A DNA stretch of 64,000 bases, from NCBI RefSeq assembly GCF_002291445.1, contig NZ_CP014137.1, positions 1,674,001 to 1,738,000 on the forward strand. Direction: 5' to 3'. This DNA comes from Brenneria goodwinii. Lineage in GTDB: Bacteria; Pseudomonadota; Gammaproteobacteria; Enterobacterales; Enterobacteriaceae. Positions 44,000 through 53,613 of this stretch are shown here, piece after piece (position 1 is the stretch's first letter; each line of letters begins with the position of its first letter). A model generated the notes under the pieces. It was not told the origin of the DNA and made no database searches. It saw nothing but the letters and a program-made list of their open reading frames with translations. Both the position numbers and the translations under genes were made by a program.

Positions 44000-45388
44000 A
44001 TGTCTGGTGGATTAGTTACAGCTGCATACATTGTTGCCGCGATCTTGTTTATTTTTAGTCTGGCTGGTTTGTCCAAGCACGAAACGTCCCGTCAGGGGAA
44101 CATTTTCGGTGTCGTCGGGATGGCGATAGCGTTGATCGCCACCATTCTCGGACCGGAAACCGGCAATGTCGGTTGGATCATTCTCGCCATGGTAATTGGC
44201 GGCGCGATCGGCGTTTATCTGGCGCGTAAAGTTGAAATGACCGAAATGCCGGAATTGGTGGCCATTCTTCACAGCTTTGTGGGCCTGGCTGCCGTCCTGG
44301 TTGGGTTTAACAGCTTTCTTGATCATGGCGAAATCACCGACCCGGTGATGGTGAATATCCATTTGACGGAAGTCTTCCTGGGTATTTTCATCGGTGCGGT
44401 AACCTTTACCGGTTCTGTTGTCGCTTTTGGTAAGCTGCGCGGCAAAATCTCATCCAAACCGCTGATGCTGCCTCATCGCCACAAAATGAATCTGGCGGCG
44501 CTGGTTGTGTCTTTCCTGCTGCTGTTGGCATATGTCAACACCGACAGCGTGGTAATTCAGACGCTTGCCTTACTGGTCATGACCGCAATCGCATTGGTGT
44601 TCGGCTGGCATTTGGTTGCTTCCATCGGCGGCGCCGACATGCCGGTTGTGGTTTCCATGCTGAACTCCTACTCCGGATGGGCGGCGGCGGCGGCAGGTTT
44701 CATGTTAAGTAACGACCTGTTGATTGTGACCGGCGCTTTGGTGGGTTCTTCCGGGGCCATTCTGTCTTACATTATGTGTAAGGCGATGAACCGCTCCTTC
44801 ATCAGCGTTATTGCCGGTGGTTTTGGTACCGACGGATCGTCCACCGGTGAAAGCGAAGAGATGGGCGAGTATCGCGAGACATCGGCGGAAGAAGTGGCTG
44901 AATTGCTCAAAAACTCAAGCTCGGTGATCATCACTCCTGGATATGGCATGGCGGTAGCGCAGGCGCAGTATCCGGTACACGATATTACCGCCAAGCTGCG
45001 GGCTCGTGGCGTGAATGTCCGGTTTGGTATTCACCCGGTGGCGGGGCGTTTGCCCGGTCATATGAACGTGCTGTTGGCCGAAGCGAAAGTCCCTTACGAT
45101 ATCGTATTGGAAATGGATGAAATCAACGATGATTTTGCTGATACCGATACCGTATTGGTCATTGGCGCCAATGACACGGTGAACCCGGCCGCCCAGGAAG
45201 ATCCGCACAGCCCGATTGCGGGGATGCCGGTTCTTGAAGTCTGGAAAGCGCAGAATGTCATTGTGTTCAAGCGTTCGATGAATACCGGTTATGCCGGCGT
45301 TCAGAATCCATTGTTCTTCAAAGAAAACACGCAGATGTTGTTTGGCGACGCCAAAGACAGCGTGGAAGCGATTCTGAAAGCACTATAA
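44000..45388 (+). CDS. pntB: NAD(P) transhydrogenase, beta subunit
   Basis: 462 residues: an N-terminal membrane domain of about nine helices, then the NADP(H)-binding dIII domain (PGYGMAVAQAQYPV near 315 and VIGANDTVNPAAQ). It begins ten bases after pntA and is followed by a strong terminator. Confidence 0.98.
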   Translation: MSGGLVTAAYIVAAILFIFSLAGLSKHETSRQGNIFGVVGMAIALIATILGPETGNVGWIILAMVIGGAIGVYLARKVEMTEMPELVAILHSFVGLAAVLVGFNSFLDHGEITDPVMVNIHLTEVFLGIFIGAVTFTGSVVAFGKLRGKISSKPLMLPHRHKMNLAALVVSFLLLLAYVNTDSVVIQTLALLVMTAIALVFGWHLVASIGGADMPVVVSMLNSYSGWAAAAAGFMLSNDLLIVTGALVGSSGAILSYIMCKAMNRSFISVIAGGFGTDGSSTGESEEMGEYRETSAEEVAELLKNSSSVIITPGYGMAVAQAQYPVHDITAKLRARGVNVRFGIHPVAGRLPGHMNVLLAEAKVPYDIVLEMDEINDDFADTDTVLVIGANDTVNPAAQEDPHSPIAGMPVLEVWKAQNVIVFKRSMNTGYAGVQNPLFFKENTQMLFGDAKDSVEAILKAL

Positions 45389-45412
45389 TCCTTATCTGGA
45401 TACGTTGACGAA

Positions 45413-45440
45413 AAAGGGGCGATAATCATCGCCCCTTTCT
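45413..45440. terminator. Bidirectional terminator between pntB and uspE
   Basis: AAAGGGGCGAT and ATCGCCCCTTT form an 11-pair stem with a four-base loop, with A and T runs on either side, serving the convergent pntB and uspE. Confidence 0.9.
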
Positions 45441-45465
45441 TTATGCACATCATGCAAATTTTATA

Positions 45466-46425
45466 CTAATTTTTATCTTCTTCTTTTTCCCCTTCCAGCG
45501 TAACGGGGCTGACAAAGTCATCAGGTTTGATCGCCAGCAGATCGCATTTCAGATGGTCAATGACATGCTCTACGGTGTTACCGATAAACGCCGCGGAAAG
45601 CCCGGTTCGTCCCAGCGATCCCAGCACCACGACGCCAGCCTGCAAATGTTCCGCCAAATCAGGGATTACCTCTTCGGGCAACCCTTTTTCCACATGCGTC
45701 ACCCGTTCGTCCAGGTTGAATTTCTGGCGTAATGCCTTCATGGCGATAAGGTGTTGACCGCGGATGGCATCGTTGTAGACGCTGGGGTCAAAATCAGGCA
45801 GTTCAATGGCGATATTAATCGGCGTAACGGGGTAGGCGCCGACGAGGTGAACTTCCGTTTCATTAACCTGTTTAGCCAGCTCCAGCGTTTCTGATACCAG
45901 CTTAATGTTAAGAGGATCGTGATAAGGGTCTTCACTGGAAAGGTTGACGGCGACCAGCGCACGGCTGATTTCCGGCCAGGGCTGATCTTTAACCATCCAG
46001 ACTGGACATGGGCATTTACGCAGGAGTTGCCAGTCGGTGGGGGTGAAAATAACCGCTTCTAATCGATCGTGCTGATGCGCCATTTTCAGTAAAAGGTCGT
46101 GCTGCCCGGCAATAACCTCCTGGATAATGGCTTCAAATGGCTTATTGTGCCAGACCACTTTGATTTCTATCGGTACGCCTGCATCAAGATAGTATTTGCA
46201 TTGCTCCTTAATCCATTCGGTGCGCTGCTGAATCACGCCTTGTCGCATCTCCGTCCGTTCATCCGGAGACAACAGGGTGGTCATTTCATAAGAAAAATCA
46301 TAAATAGGCAGAAACGCCTTGATGTGGCCACCAAGTCGCTGAACCAAATAAACCGCCCGACGAAGCGCTGGTTGGTCATCCTGATTCGGGTCAATAGCTA
46401 CAAGTAAGTTCTGATACTTTGCCAT
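45466..46425 (-). CDS. uspE: Universal stress protein E
   Basis: 319 residues with two tandem Usp domains (start YQNLLVAIDPNQDDQPALRR; second half EVHLVGAYPVTPIN to VLGSLGRTGLSAAFIGNTVE). The UspE subfamily affects motility, adhesion and survival of DNA damage. It sits downstream of fnr on the same strand, as in E. coli. Confidence 0.97.
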   Translation of the reverse strand: MAKYQNLLVAIDPNQDDQPALRRAVYLVQRLGGHIKAFLPIYDFSYEMTTLLSPDERTEMRQGVIQQRTEWIKEQCKYYLDAGVPIEIKVVWHNKPFEAIIQEVIAGQHDLLLKMAHQHDRLEAVIFTPTDWQLLRKCPCPVWMVKDQPWPEISRALVAVNLSSEDPYHDPLNIKLVSETLELAKQVNETEVHLVGAYPVTPINIAIELPDFDPSVYNDAIRGQHLIAMKALRQKFNLDERVTHVEKGLPEEVIPDLAEHLQAGVVVLGSLGRTGLSAAFIGNTVEHVIDHLKCDLLAIKPDDFVSPVTLEGEKEEDKN

Positions 46426-46564
46426 AGGTCCTCCAAACAGCTGTTAGTTCACAGTCTGTAAATTAAGAGTACCCCAATGGCATCGTTTTGAACAATATCG
46501 TTTTGAAAAACAGATAATGAACGCCGGATCGATAAATTAGGATATTCACCGATCCGACAAGGTA

Positions 46565-47317
46565 TTAGGCTCGATTAGGCGAGGAGCCGGCGAGTTCGGA
46601 GAGCGCGCCAAGATTCTCAATGGTGATGTACTTGCCTTTTACAGCCAGAATCTCACTTTTCTGAAAACGGCCGAGCAAACGGCTAATGGTTTCCACCGTT
46701 AAGCCAAGGTAGTTGCCAATATCGCCACGAGTCATGGTAAGACGGAACTCCCGCGGAGAAAAACCGCGTTCGGCAAAGCGACGAGACAGGTTATAAATGA
46801 AGGCGGCCAGACGTTCTTCGGCATTCTTCTTCGACAGCAGCAGGATCATATCCTGATCGCCGCGGATTTCCCCGCTCATCAAACGCATCATTTGCTGACG
46901 CAGATTGGGCATTTTTCCTGAGAGATCATCCAGCGTTTCAAATGGAATTTCACACACCATGGATGTCTCTAACGCTTGCGCGAAGCTAGGGTGCTGCGCA
47001 TTACCGATGGCATCAAAACCAACCAGGTCGCCCGCCAGATGAAAACCGGTAATCTGCTCATCGCCTTGCTCGGTGATGGTATAGCTCTTAATCGTGCCCG
47101 AGCGGATAGCGTATAAAGATTTTAACTCATCGCCAGCTTTGAAGAGAGCTTGTCCTTTCTGAATAGGCTTTTTCCTTTCAATGATGTTATCGAGCTGGTC
47201 GAGCTCGTGCTCATTTAAGGTAAAGGGAATGCATAGCTGACTGATACTGCAATCCTGACAGTGGATCGCACAACCGCCAGACTGGATGCGGCGGATAATT
47301 CGCTTTTCCGGGATCAT
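46565..47317 (-). CDS. fnr: FNR, oxygen-sensing transcription regulator
   Basis: 250 residues. The [4Fe-4S] ligands C20, C23 and C29 at the N-terminus, with a fourth Cys in SMVCEIPF (about 122), are intact. The cAMP-type sensor domain and the C-terminal winged helix with the E-x-x-S-R recognition (LTVETISRLLGRFQ) match E. coli. It switches on anaerobic genes, relevant to an organism that fixes nitrogen without oxygen. An FNR box lies just upstream. Confidence 0.98.
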   Translation of the reverse strand: MIPEKRIIRRIQSGGCAIHCQDCSISQLCIPFTLNEHELDQLDNIIERKKPIQKGQALFKAGDELKSLYAIRSGTIKSYTITEQGDEQITGFHLAGDLVGFDAIGNAQHPSFAQALETSMVCEIPFETLDDLSGKMPNLRQQMMRLMSGEIRGDQDMILLLSKKNAEERLAAFIYNLSRRFAERGFSPREFRLTMTRGDIGNYLGLTVETISRLLGRFQKSEILAVKGKYITIENLGALSELAGSSPNRA

Positions 47318-47337
47318 AGACTTTGCTCAGGCGATAA

Positions 47338-47351
47338 TTGATATTGGTCAA
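47338..47351. promoter_or_regulatory. FNR box upstream of fnr
   Basis: TTGAT-ATTG-GTCAA differs from TTGAT-N4-ATCAA by one base. It lies 20 bases before the fnr start codon, the position at which FNR represses its own gene in E. coli. Confidence 0.75.
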
Positions 47352-47484
47352 TTTTAACAGCTTTTATCGTCGGTGATAAGTCCGATAACCTCGCCAAGAG
47401 ACCAATATATACGAACCAAGATAATTCGGCCTTATATCAGGCCAAATACGCGTTAGCAATCAGGCCGTTGTCAGAAAATATCTT

Positions 47485-48021
47485 TCATAACGCTAATATA
47501 TTCTGCTGCGGGAAATATCCCTCATGGGTTAATAACCATTGCTTACGATGAACGCCGCCGGCATAACCGGTTAATGCGCCATTCGCGCCGATAACCCGAT
47601 GACAGGGAACAACAATGCTGATGGGGTTTGAGCCATTAGCCATCCCCACCGCACGAGCGGCGGAAGGCCGCCCCAGACGAGAGGCCAATTCCCCATAACT
47701 CGTTATTTCTCCACAGGGAATTTGGCGTAATTCGCGCCATACCTGTTGCTGAAATTCGGTTCCGACCGCAGCGACCGGTATCGTTTCAATAATGTTTAAA
47801 TCGCCAGCGAAGTAATGTTGCAGATCGTCTGTTAATCCACCGGGATTATGGCAGGGCTGTAACCTGAAGGGATCATTCTTGTAACTGCTATTGAGCACAC
47901 GATATAACTTTTCTTCATATTCACGCCATTCCACCGCCCGTAAGCAATTATTCTCATCCGCAACAATCATTAATTCCCCGATAGGGGTTGGCAGCGTATC
48001 CAGCCAAAAAACCTGCATCAC
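47485..48021 (-). CDS. ogt: O6-alkylguanine-DNA methyltransferase
   Basis: 178 residues; removes methyl groups from O6-methylguanine onto its own cysteine. The active site is the PCHRVIGANG motif near the C-terminus, and the preceding RAVGMANGSNPISI helix-turn-helix is complete. It follows fnr upstream on the same strand, as in E. coli. Confidence 0.96.
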   Translation of the reverse strand: MMQVFWLDTLPTPIGELMIVADENNCLRAVEWREYEEKLYRVLNSSYKNDPFRLQPCHNPGGLTDDLQHYFAGDLNIIETIPVAAVGTEFQQQVWRELRQIPCGEITSYGELASRLGRPSAARAVGMANGSNPISIVVPCHRVIGANGALTGYAGGVHRKQWLLTHEGYFPQQNILAL

Positions 48022-48090
48022 TATTCCTTACTTATTCATCTCGCGGGTTGGATTAACGGTTAGAGATAACTGTTATTTACGGAAATAAAA

Positions 48091-48106
48091 TGTGATTATC
48101 ATCACA
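48091..48106. promoter_or_regulatory. Perfect CRP-type palindrome upstream of ogt
   Basis: TGTGA-TTATCA-TCACA matches the CRP consensus TGTGA-N6-TCACA exactly. It is centred about 77 bases before the ogt start codon and 50 bases after the srfC stop, so ogt (reverse strand) is the only gene it could activate nearby. Confidence 0.65.
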
Positions 48107-48107
48107 T

Positions 48108-48142
48108 GATTATCGCCCCGGTTTTAACGCCGGGGGATAATC
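48108..48142 (-). terminator. Inverted repeat after srfC
   Basis: GATTATCGCCCCGG (48108-48121) pairs with CCGGGGGATAATC (48130-48142), with one unpaired base, around an eight-base loop. No clear T tract on the reverse strand. It probably ends or protects the srfABC transcript. Confidence 0.5.
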
Positions 48143-48148
48143 ACAACA

Positions 48149-50620
48149 TTACTTCGCGACAGGCTTAATCAAATTCAGGATAACGCCCAACTGTTCATGC
48201 TGTTCCGCACTGACTTCCCGTCCGGCGGAATAGCCGGTGTTTTGTATAATCATCTCATTAAGGCCGACCAGCCAGTCGTAGATATAAAAGGCGGTGTTGT
48301 TGGTCGGCGTTAACGAAATCTTGGTTAGACGCTGCGACGCGCCCCAATTCACCGCCTGTTTTTCCGGCTTGGCGAAAATTTTATGACCGCGATTGATGCG
48401 GCTGGCAGGGCGCAGCGTCTCATCCATCTGCTGGAAACCCAACCAGGCGACGAAATCACCCAATACGGTGAGCACACGAGAAACCTGGCGATCCGCCTTA
48501 GTTTCACGATGTACGCCTAACTGTTCCGTATCCACCAGCATGCCGATCAGCGTCTCTTCGATCTTCATACGGATGCTTGCGGTTATCAGTTCTTCCACCA
48601 GCATCTCGATGGTTGCTTTGGTTACGCCCAACAGCTCCACCAGCGGACCATTTTCCGGCAGGCTGCGTAAATGGTTTATCCAATAGCGATAAACATTGTG
48701 CGCGTATTCCGCTTCATAGCCATGATCCATCTCCTGGACGGGAGATGCAGGTTGATCAACATCAATAGGTTCATCGGCAAACAGATCGATTTCGATCCCC
48801 ACGCCAAAAGGGTCGTTCCCCGTTAGCGGCACGCTGAGTTCATCCGTCTCCGGATGGTGGTTGCTATATCCCGGTTGACCCTGCTGTTGCAGATAGAGGC
48901 GCCGCAGTTCATCCCGCGAAGGCAGCAGGCGTTCCAGCAACTCGCCATGCACGCCGGTACGGGTTTGCAATGATTTGAGCAGCGTTTCAGCAATTTGCTG
49001 TTTTTTAGCCGGATCGTCGCTCCCGGTCGGCTGATACCAATTCCCCAGCAGGTTATCGCCCAGTTCCCGCTGTATTTCGTTGAGCTGTTCATTGATGCGG
49101 CCGAGTTTCACCTCACGGTGTACTTCCGTCCCCAGCCAGGCCGCCATACGGCTTACGCCCCGTTTATCCATAGCCAGCATGGTGCCCCACGCATCGCCGG
49201 GGTTACCGACATAACGTTGTACGGCTGCGTCATGGTTTTGTCCGTGGGTCACGCGCCGATCAAACTTGGTTACCGCCCAGATAAGCCCCGGTTTACGGCG
49301 GCTACGGATCTGGGCATTTTCCCCCTGCATTTGTTTAACCCAGTGGTCCAGCGCTTTACCTACGGCTTTTACATCAGAACGCTGACCTGCGGCGGTGCAT
49401 ACCATCAGCAGATTCATTTCCTGATTATCGGTATAGCGTTCAAGCAGATAAGCGCGCTTGGCCCTCAATAGGGCGTGCGCCAGGGGATGCGCATCGTTTT
49501 TTATCTGTCCTTGCGTTTGCCCGCCGTCATCCGTATCGGACGGATCGCCGAAACCGGGGAAATCCAGGATATCGACCTGCTCAAATAAGGCTTCACGCGG
49601 AGGGGAATGCAAAGGGATCAGCAGTTCCGCGGTCAGCATCGCCAATTCAGCCTGGGAAAGCTCGACCGCTTTACTCGCCCGGCTATTCAATATCGGGCGC
49701 ACCAACACGCCGGGATCGTAAGCCGAGTTCAAACGCTCCAACGCGGTGCCGTGAATTATCCCATTAACGGGATGCAGCGACTCATCAACCAATACCCGCA
49801 GCGGGGCCAACACCTTGCGCGCGCCGGAGAGGTGTTGCAAAGTATGCGAGAAATGGCGGTAAGCCGCCGTCAGCGCCTGGTTATTCCCCCAAAGCACTGA
49901 GAACAATTGAGCGCGATCGTCAACGCCAAGGTAGGGCGCCAACTCTACCGCGACAGGCCAGAAATGCGTTTCCAACTGCTTTTGCCGTTTTGCATCATGG
50001 CGCGCCCAGTAATCCCATAAGGCAACGACATCATCCGAACGCATGCCGTCAATCGGTTCTGGCTGACGATGCATCAGCAATGTTCTCAAATGTTCGTCGA
50101 TAAGTGGCTCGTCCAACTCTTCGAACGCGTTTTCCTGGTTGAGATCGTGCAGAAAGGCATTGGCGATAATCTTGCCGATATCGACTTCACTGAGCAAAAG
50201 CAGCTGAACAGGGAAGGATTGGTTTTTTACCCCCGACTGGCGGCTGAAACGGGTGACCAGCGCGGCAGGCTGGTTGGTTGGATTGATGTGGGTAAGAAAA
50301 TCGATTTGTTGTCCTTCGAAGAAGGTTTCCAGCTTACCGTTCTCACAGGCGGCCAGTGACGAGATCAAGTAAGATTTTCCCGCCTGCGCCAGACCAAAGA
50401 AGCCAATGGCGATATCTTTCAACGCCACATCTGACAGATGTTTTGCTTTGTTGCGATTGCGACGAAGTTTGACAATCAGCCTGTCCGCTTCAATATCCAG
50501 TCGCGGCGCATTTTGCCGGGTGCTTTCAATCCAGTCGATCGCCCGATCAACGCCTTGCGCTACGGCCTGTAGCTGGCTATTGAGTCGGCTTGACAGTTGT
50601 TTGGGCGTTAATGGTTTCAT
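48149..50620 (-). CDS. srfC: SrfC-family P-loop (dynamin/GTPase-like) protein
   Basis: 823 residues. A P-loop GLAQAGKS at 76-83 and a G3-like VDILDFPGFGDPSD near 348 mark a GTPase domain of the large dynamin-like or EngB-like kind; no membrane segment is obvious. The family is annotated as a virulence factor after the Salmonella SsrB-regulated srfC. It overlaps srfB by four bases. The molecular activity is not established. Confidence 0.88.
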   Translation of the reverse strand: MKPLTPKQLSSRLNSQLQAVAQGVDRAIDWIESTRQNAPRLDIEADRLIVKLRRNRNKAKHLSDVALKDIAIGFFGLAQAGKSYLISSLAACENGKLETFFEGQQIDFLTHINPTNQPAALVTRFSRQSGVKNQSFPVQLLLLSEVDIGKIIANAFLHDLNQENAFEELDEPLIDEHLRTLLMHRQPEPIDGMRSDDVVALWDYWARHDAKRQKQLETHFWPVAVELAPYLGVDDRAQLFSVLWGNNQALTAAYRHFSHTLQHLSGARKVLAPLRVLVDESLHPVNGIIHGTALERLNSAYDPGVLVRPILNSRASKAVELSQAELAMLTAELLIPLHSPPREALFEQVDILDFPGFGDPSDTDDGGQTQGQIKNDAHPLAHALLRAKRAYLLERYTDNQEMNLLMVCTAAGQRSDVKAVGKALDHWVKQMQGENAQIRSRRKPGLIWAVTKFDRRVTHGQNHDAAVQRYVGNPGDAWGTMLAMDKRGVSRMAAWLGTEVHREVKLGRINEQLNEIQRELGDNLLGNWYQPTGSDDPAKKQQIAETLLKSLQTRTGVHGELLERLLPSRDELRRLYLQQQGQPGYSNHHPETDELSVPLTGNDPFGVGIEIDLFADEPIDVDQPASPVQEMDHGYEAEYAHNVYRYWINHLRSLPENGPLVELLGVTKATIEMLVEELITASIRMKIEETLIGMLVDTEQLGVHRETKADRQVSRVLTVLGDFVAWLGFQQMDETLRPASRINRGHKIFAKPEKQAVNWGASQRLTKISLTPTNNTAFYIYDWLVGLNEMIIQNTGYSAGREVSAEQHEQLGVILNLIKPVAK

Positions 50621-53613
50621 TTTCTAAATACGCTCCCACTATCGATCCAATAATGGGTCGCTCCTGAGCCGTTAGCGGCTAATGTGTTCAATTTGAGCCG
50701 CAAATGTTGAGGTGGGACGCGGCTGCCGTCATCAAGAACGGCATCGGCTATTTCAAAGCGTTCCGGGCCGTTCTGGTCATCGCCCTTGGTCACGGTCAGC
50801 CTGACGCGCAGATTACTATCGCCAACCACCTTTCTTGCCAATTCCTGATCGACAATCGACAGGGTATAAAGAGGCGATGCCGGCCAGCGTTCGTTATCGA
50901 GCTGGCGAAATCCCAGACAAAGAGAGCCGCGAATCTGGAAGCTGTCGTTAGGATCAAGTTCAAAATCGGGATCGTCCAGATCGATATCGCTGTAATAAAC
51001 GTTATCGGTGGTTAGCGCGTTATTGCCGTCCATCATGCCGAGATAGCGCACGGTGGAATAGGGCTGAAAATCGCCAACCTTAAAATAGAAGCCCGGCAGC
51101 CGCAGGTCGAGAGCCAGCAGGCAGAGCATGGCGCCAACCGCTGCGGTAGACTTCGGATTATCAATACGTCCGCGCTTATTGAACGGATACCAGTCATTGG
51201 TGTGATAACCATCCAGCGACAGCATACGGTTAATCGGCAACGGTTGCAGATGCCGGAATAACGCCTGAATACCGGGGAAGCGGGAAGGGCGACCGGTTAG
51301 CAACAACACGTCACAGGAGTAAAGAGAGACAACCTCGGACATTAAACGCAGGTTCTGGGTGATGTTCATCCGGTTGGATAAAAACTCCCCGTGCAGTTTG
51401 CTCAACCTGAGGATGAGCGGCACCTGTAAAATGTCGAACGGATTGCCGTCAGCCGGCAGTTCGCGCTGAACCTCGGTATTGATGTACTCCAGCACCTTTG
51501 GCGTCGGATGTTGCGCCAGCAGTTCTCCAAAGCTCGACTCGATTTCTGCGCTGACGTCCAGCGGATCGAAACGTTCATAGACTTCCAGAATCGCCCGGCC
51601 AATCGGGATGAAAATCTGCAACGTGACCTGCTGGCGTAAAGTTAGCTGCCCGTCGATTCGGCCTTCATTGCCAAACAGTTTCGCCATCAGTTCATCATGA
51701 TTGACCAGACCAGCCGTTTTCAACTCGGCTTGTAACGCCGGTAAAACATACAGTTGGATAACATCCAGCAGAATATCGTCGCCCGCCACCTTGAACCCTT
51801 CACGGAACAGCAGACGTGGAATGATTTTGACATTATTGCCGATGCCATCATCCAGCAGATATTGCGTGATCGCCAGGTCGGTTGTACCGCCGCCGATATC
51901 AATGGACGCAATGCGTAAAGTTTTTCCGGCCGGCTCATTCTCCGACAGCTCTTTATCCGGGCGGGCCATGCTGGCAAAAAAGTCTTCGGCGCGCCCGCCA
52001 AAATTGACCTGCGCCTCATTGTACAAATACACCATTTGCCCGCAGGTCGCTTCATCCCACTCGATCTGCACTTTCGGCACCGGAACACGGCTTTTCTGTT
52101 TGTCTTCCGGCGTGGTGAAATCGTCATCGCATGGATGCCAGCCCATTGACTTCCAGACCAAACCAATTGCTTCATGCATCCGGCGGCGAAATATCTCGCG
52201 CTCTGGTTTCGGCATCGCCGAGGGCAGGGTAAGAATAATGTTGCGAAGCTGGCGCGGCGCCGTGGAGTGGATCATCTTCAGGCGCTGGGCGGCGCTGTTC
52301 ATTTGCATTAGCGCCTGTAACAACAGTTCGGACAGCATAAATGTCATGAGCGAACTGCGGCTATAGTGCGGGGAAAAAACCGGTAAGCGCTCTTCCAGCG
52401 GAAGATCGTATAGCGGTTGCCCCTCATCATTCAGCAAAATTGTCAGCGGCATTGCTGTTGCAAGCGGCTCGTTCGCCATGCCGATTTCGGATGACTGGCT
52501 AAAACGCCAGCCTGGAGCATAGCTCTCTTCGTCCCATAGATAGCGGCGCGGGCTGGAGATACCGGTTGAACCCTCAGCCCCCTGACGCAGTAACGCCATT
52601 CGACTGGCTTCACGGCCAACCCGGACAATCGAAGGCCAGATAAAGGCATCGTCGCGACCGCTTTCAACAGAGAAGTTTTGCTTGCCGAATTTAGCCTGCG
52701 CAAATTCGACCCGGCTTTCAAACAATTCGTTATACAGGTAGTGCGGTTCGCTTAGATCGCGCAGTTGCAGTTCATATGTCTGCTTTAAACCGTTGCTCTC
52801 ATCCGGATGGTCCTCAACCAGAATGCCGCAGGTGTGGGAGTTACCGACATCCAGAATCAAATCGACGTTGACGGCAGGCTCCTGAAGCGTACCAGCATTA
52901 ATCCGTATTTCCGGTACGGACAGTTGATTGCCCAGCATATCCAGTAAATTCATATAATGGGCCTGGTATTCAAACCCTCTGAGCGCGACTTTGATTTCTC
53001 CGGCCTTACGGTTTTCCCGTCTGGCCGCCTGCTGGGTAAAGACTTCACGCAGCCAACCATCAACCCAGGTCAGATCAAGAAATTCGCCCAGTTCATCGCT
53101 GTGATAGGCCAGCGCAAAACTGCCGCCGGTTTTGATGTCGTTGGCATTGGGCGCCAATGATTCGTACTCATGTCCTTCCGGGTAAACCTTGGTATCAAAG
53201 GCCAGGCAGATTCGATGGGTATTGCCGTCCTGATCCGGGGTATCCAGCGCTAAAATGCGCATCCGCGCCCAGTTATCCGGTCCGCCCAAAAACGTGCGCG
53301 GCGGATTAAAACGGAAAAAGGGCAGCGGCAGCCAGATTTTTTCCAGTAGTTTCAGTGATTGCTCCAGCGGGATGCTTAGCTCGGGCCTGACCACTTCGGG
53401 CGGGGCGCCCGCCGGTGACGGAAGCAAATACTTATCAGTCTGTTCGTTGTAGATCAGGCGCAGCAGCGGTCCGTTGGCGCTCTTTCTTACATACTTATTA
53501 GGAAAGTCTGTAGATAATTCTGGTTTCAACGCAAAATCCAGAAATTGAATGCCGCTGTCCTGAATAAGCGTAATCTTCTGTTTGTAATCGGTGATCGTCG
53601 CCAGCATTATCAT
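50617..53613 (-). CDS. srfB: SrfB-family protein with actin/Hsp70-type ATPase fold
   Basis: 998 residues. Phosphate-1-like DVGNSHTCG at 255-263 and phosphate-2-like SIDIGGGTTDLAI near 575 are hallmark loops of the actin/Hsp70/FtsA fold, so an ATP-dependent switch is likely. The adenosine-like motif LLLTGRPSRFPG near 775 agrees. Overlaps srfA and srfC by four bases each, showing tight coupling. The family name comes from Salmonella; the substrate is unknown. Confidence 0.88.
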   Translation of the reverse strand: MIMLATITDYKQKITLIQDSGIQFLDFALKPELSTDFPNKYVRKSANGPLLRLIYNEQTDKYLLPSPAGAPPEVVRPELSIPLEQSLKLLEKIWLPLPFFRFNPPRTFLGGPDNWARMRILALDTPDQDGNTHRICLAFDTKVYPEGHEYESLAPNANDIKTGGSFALAYHSDELGEFLDLTWVDGWLREVFTQQAARRENRKAGEIKVALRGFEYQAHYMNLLDMLGNQLSVPEIRINAGTLQEPAVNVDLILDVGNSHTCGILVEDHPDESNGLKQTYELQLRDLSEPHYLYNELFESRVEFAQAKFGKQNFSVESGRDDAFIWPSIVRVGREASRMALLRQGAEGSTGISSPRRYLWDEESYAPGWRFSQSSEIGMANEPLATAMPLTILLNDEGQPLYDLPLEERLPVFSPHYSRSSLMTFMLSELLLQALMQMNSAAQRLKMIHSTAPRQLRNIILTLPSAMPKPEREIFRRRMHEAIGLVWKSMGWHPCDDDFTTPEDKQKSRVPVPKVQIEWDEATCGQMVYLYNEAQVNFGGRAEDFFASMARPDKELSENEPAGKTLRIASIDIGGGTTDLAITQYLLDDGIGNNVKIIPRLLFREGFKVAGDDILLDVIQLYVLPALQAELKTAGLVNHDELMAKLFGNEGRIDGQLTLRQQVTLQIFIPIGRAILEVYERFDPLDVSAEIESSFGELLAQHPTPKVLEYINTEVQRELPADGNPFDILQVPLILRLSKLHGEFLSNRMNITQNLRLMSEVVSLYSCDVLLLTGRPSRFPGIQALFRHLQPLPINRMLSLDGYHTNDWYPFNKRGRIDNPKSTAAVGAMLCLLALDLRLPGFYFKVGDFQPYSTVRYLGMMDGNNALTTDNVYYSDIDLDDPDFELDPNDSFQIRGSLCLGFRQLDNERWPASPLYTLSIVDQELARKVVGDSNLRVRLTVTKGDDQNGPERFEIADAVLDDGSRVPPQHLRLKLNTLAANGSGATHYWIDSGSVFRK

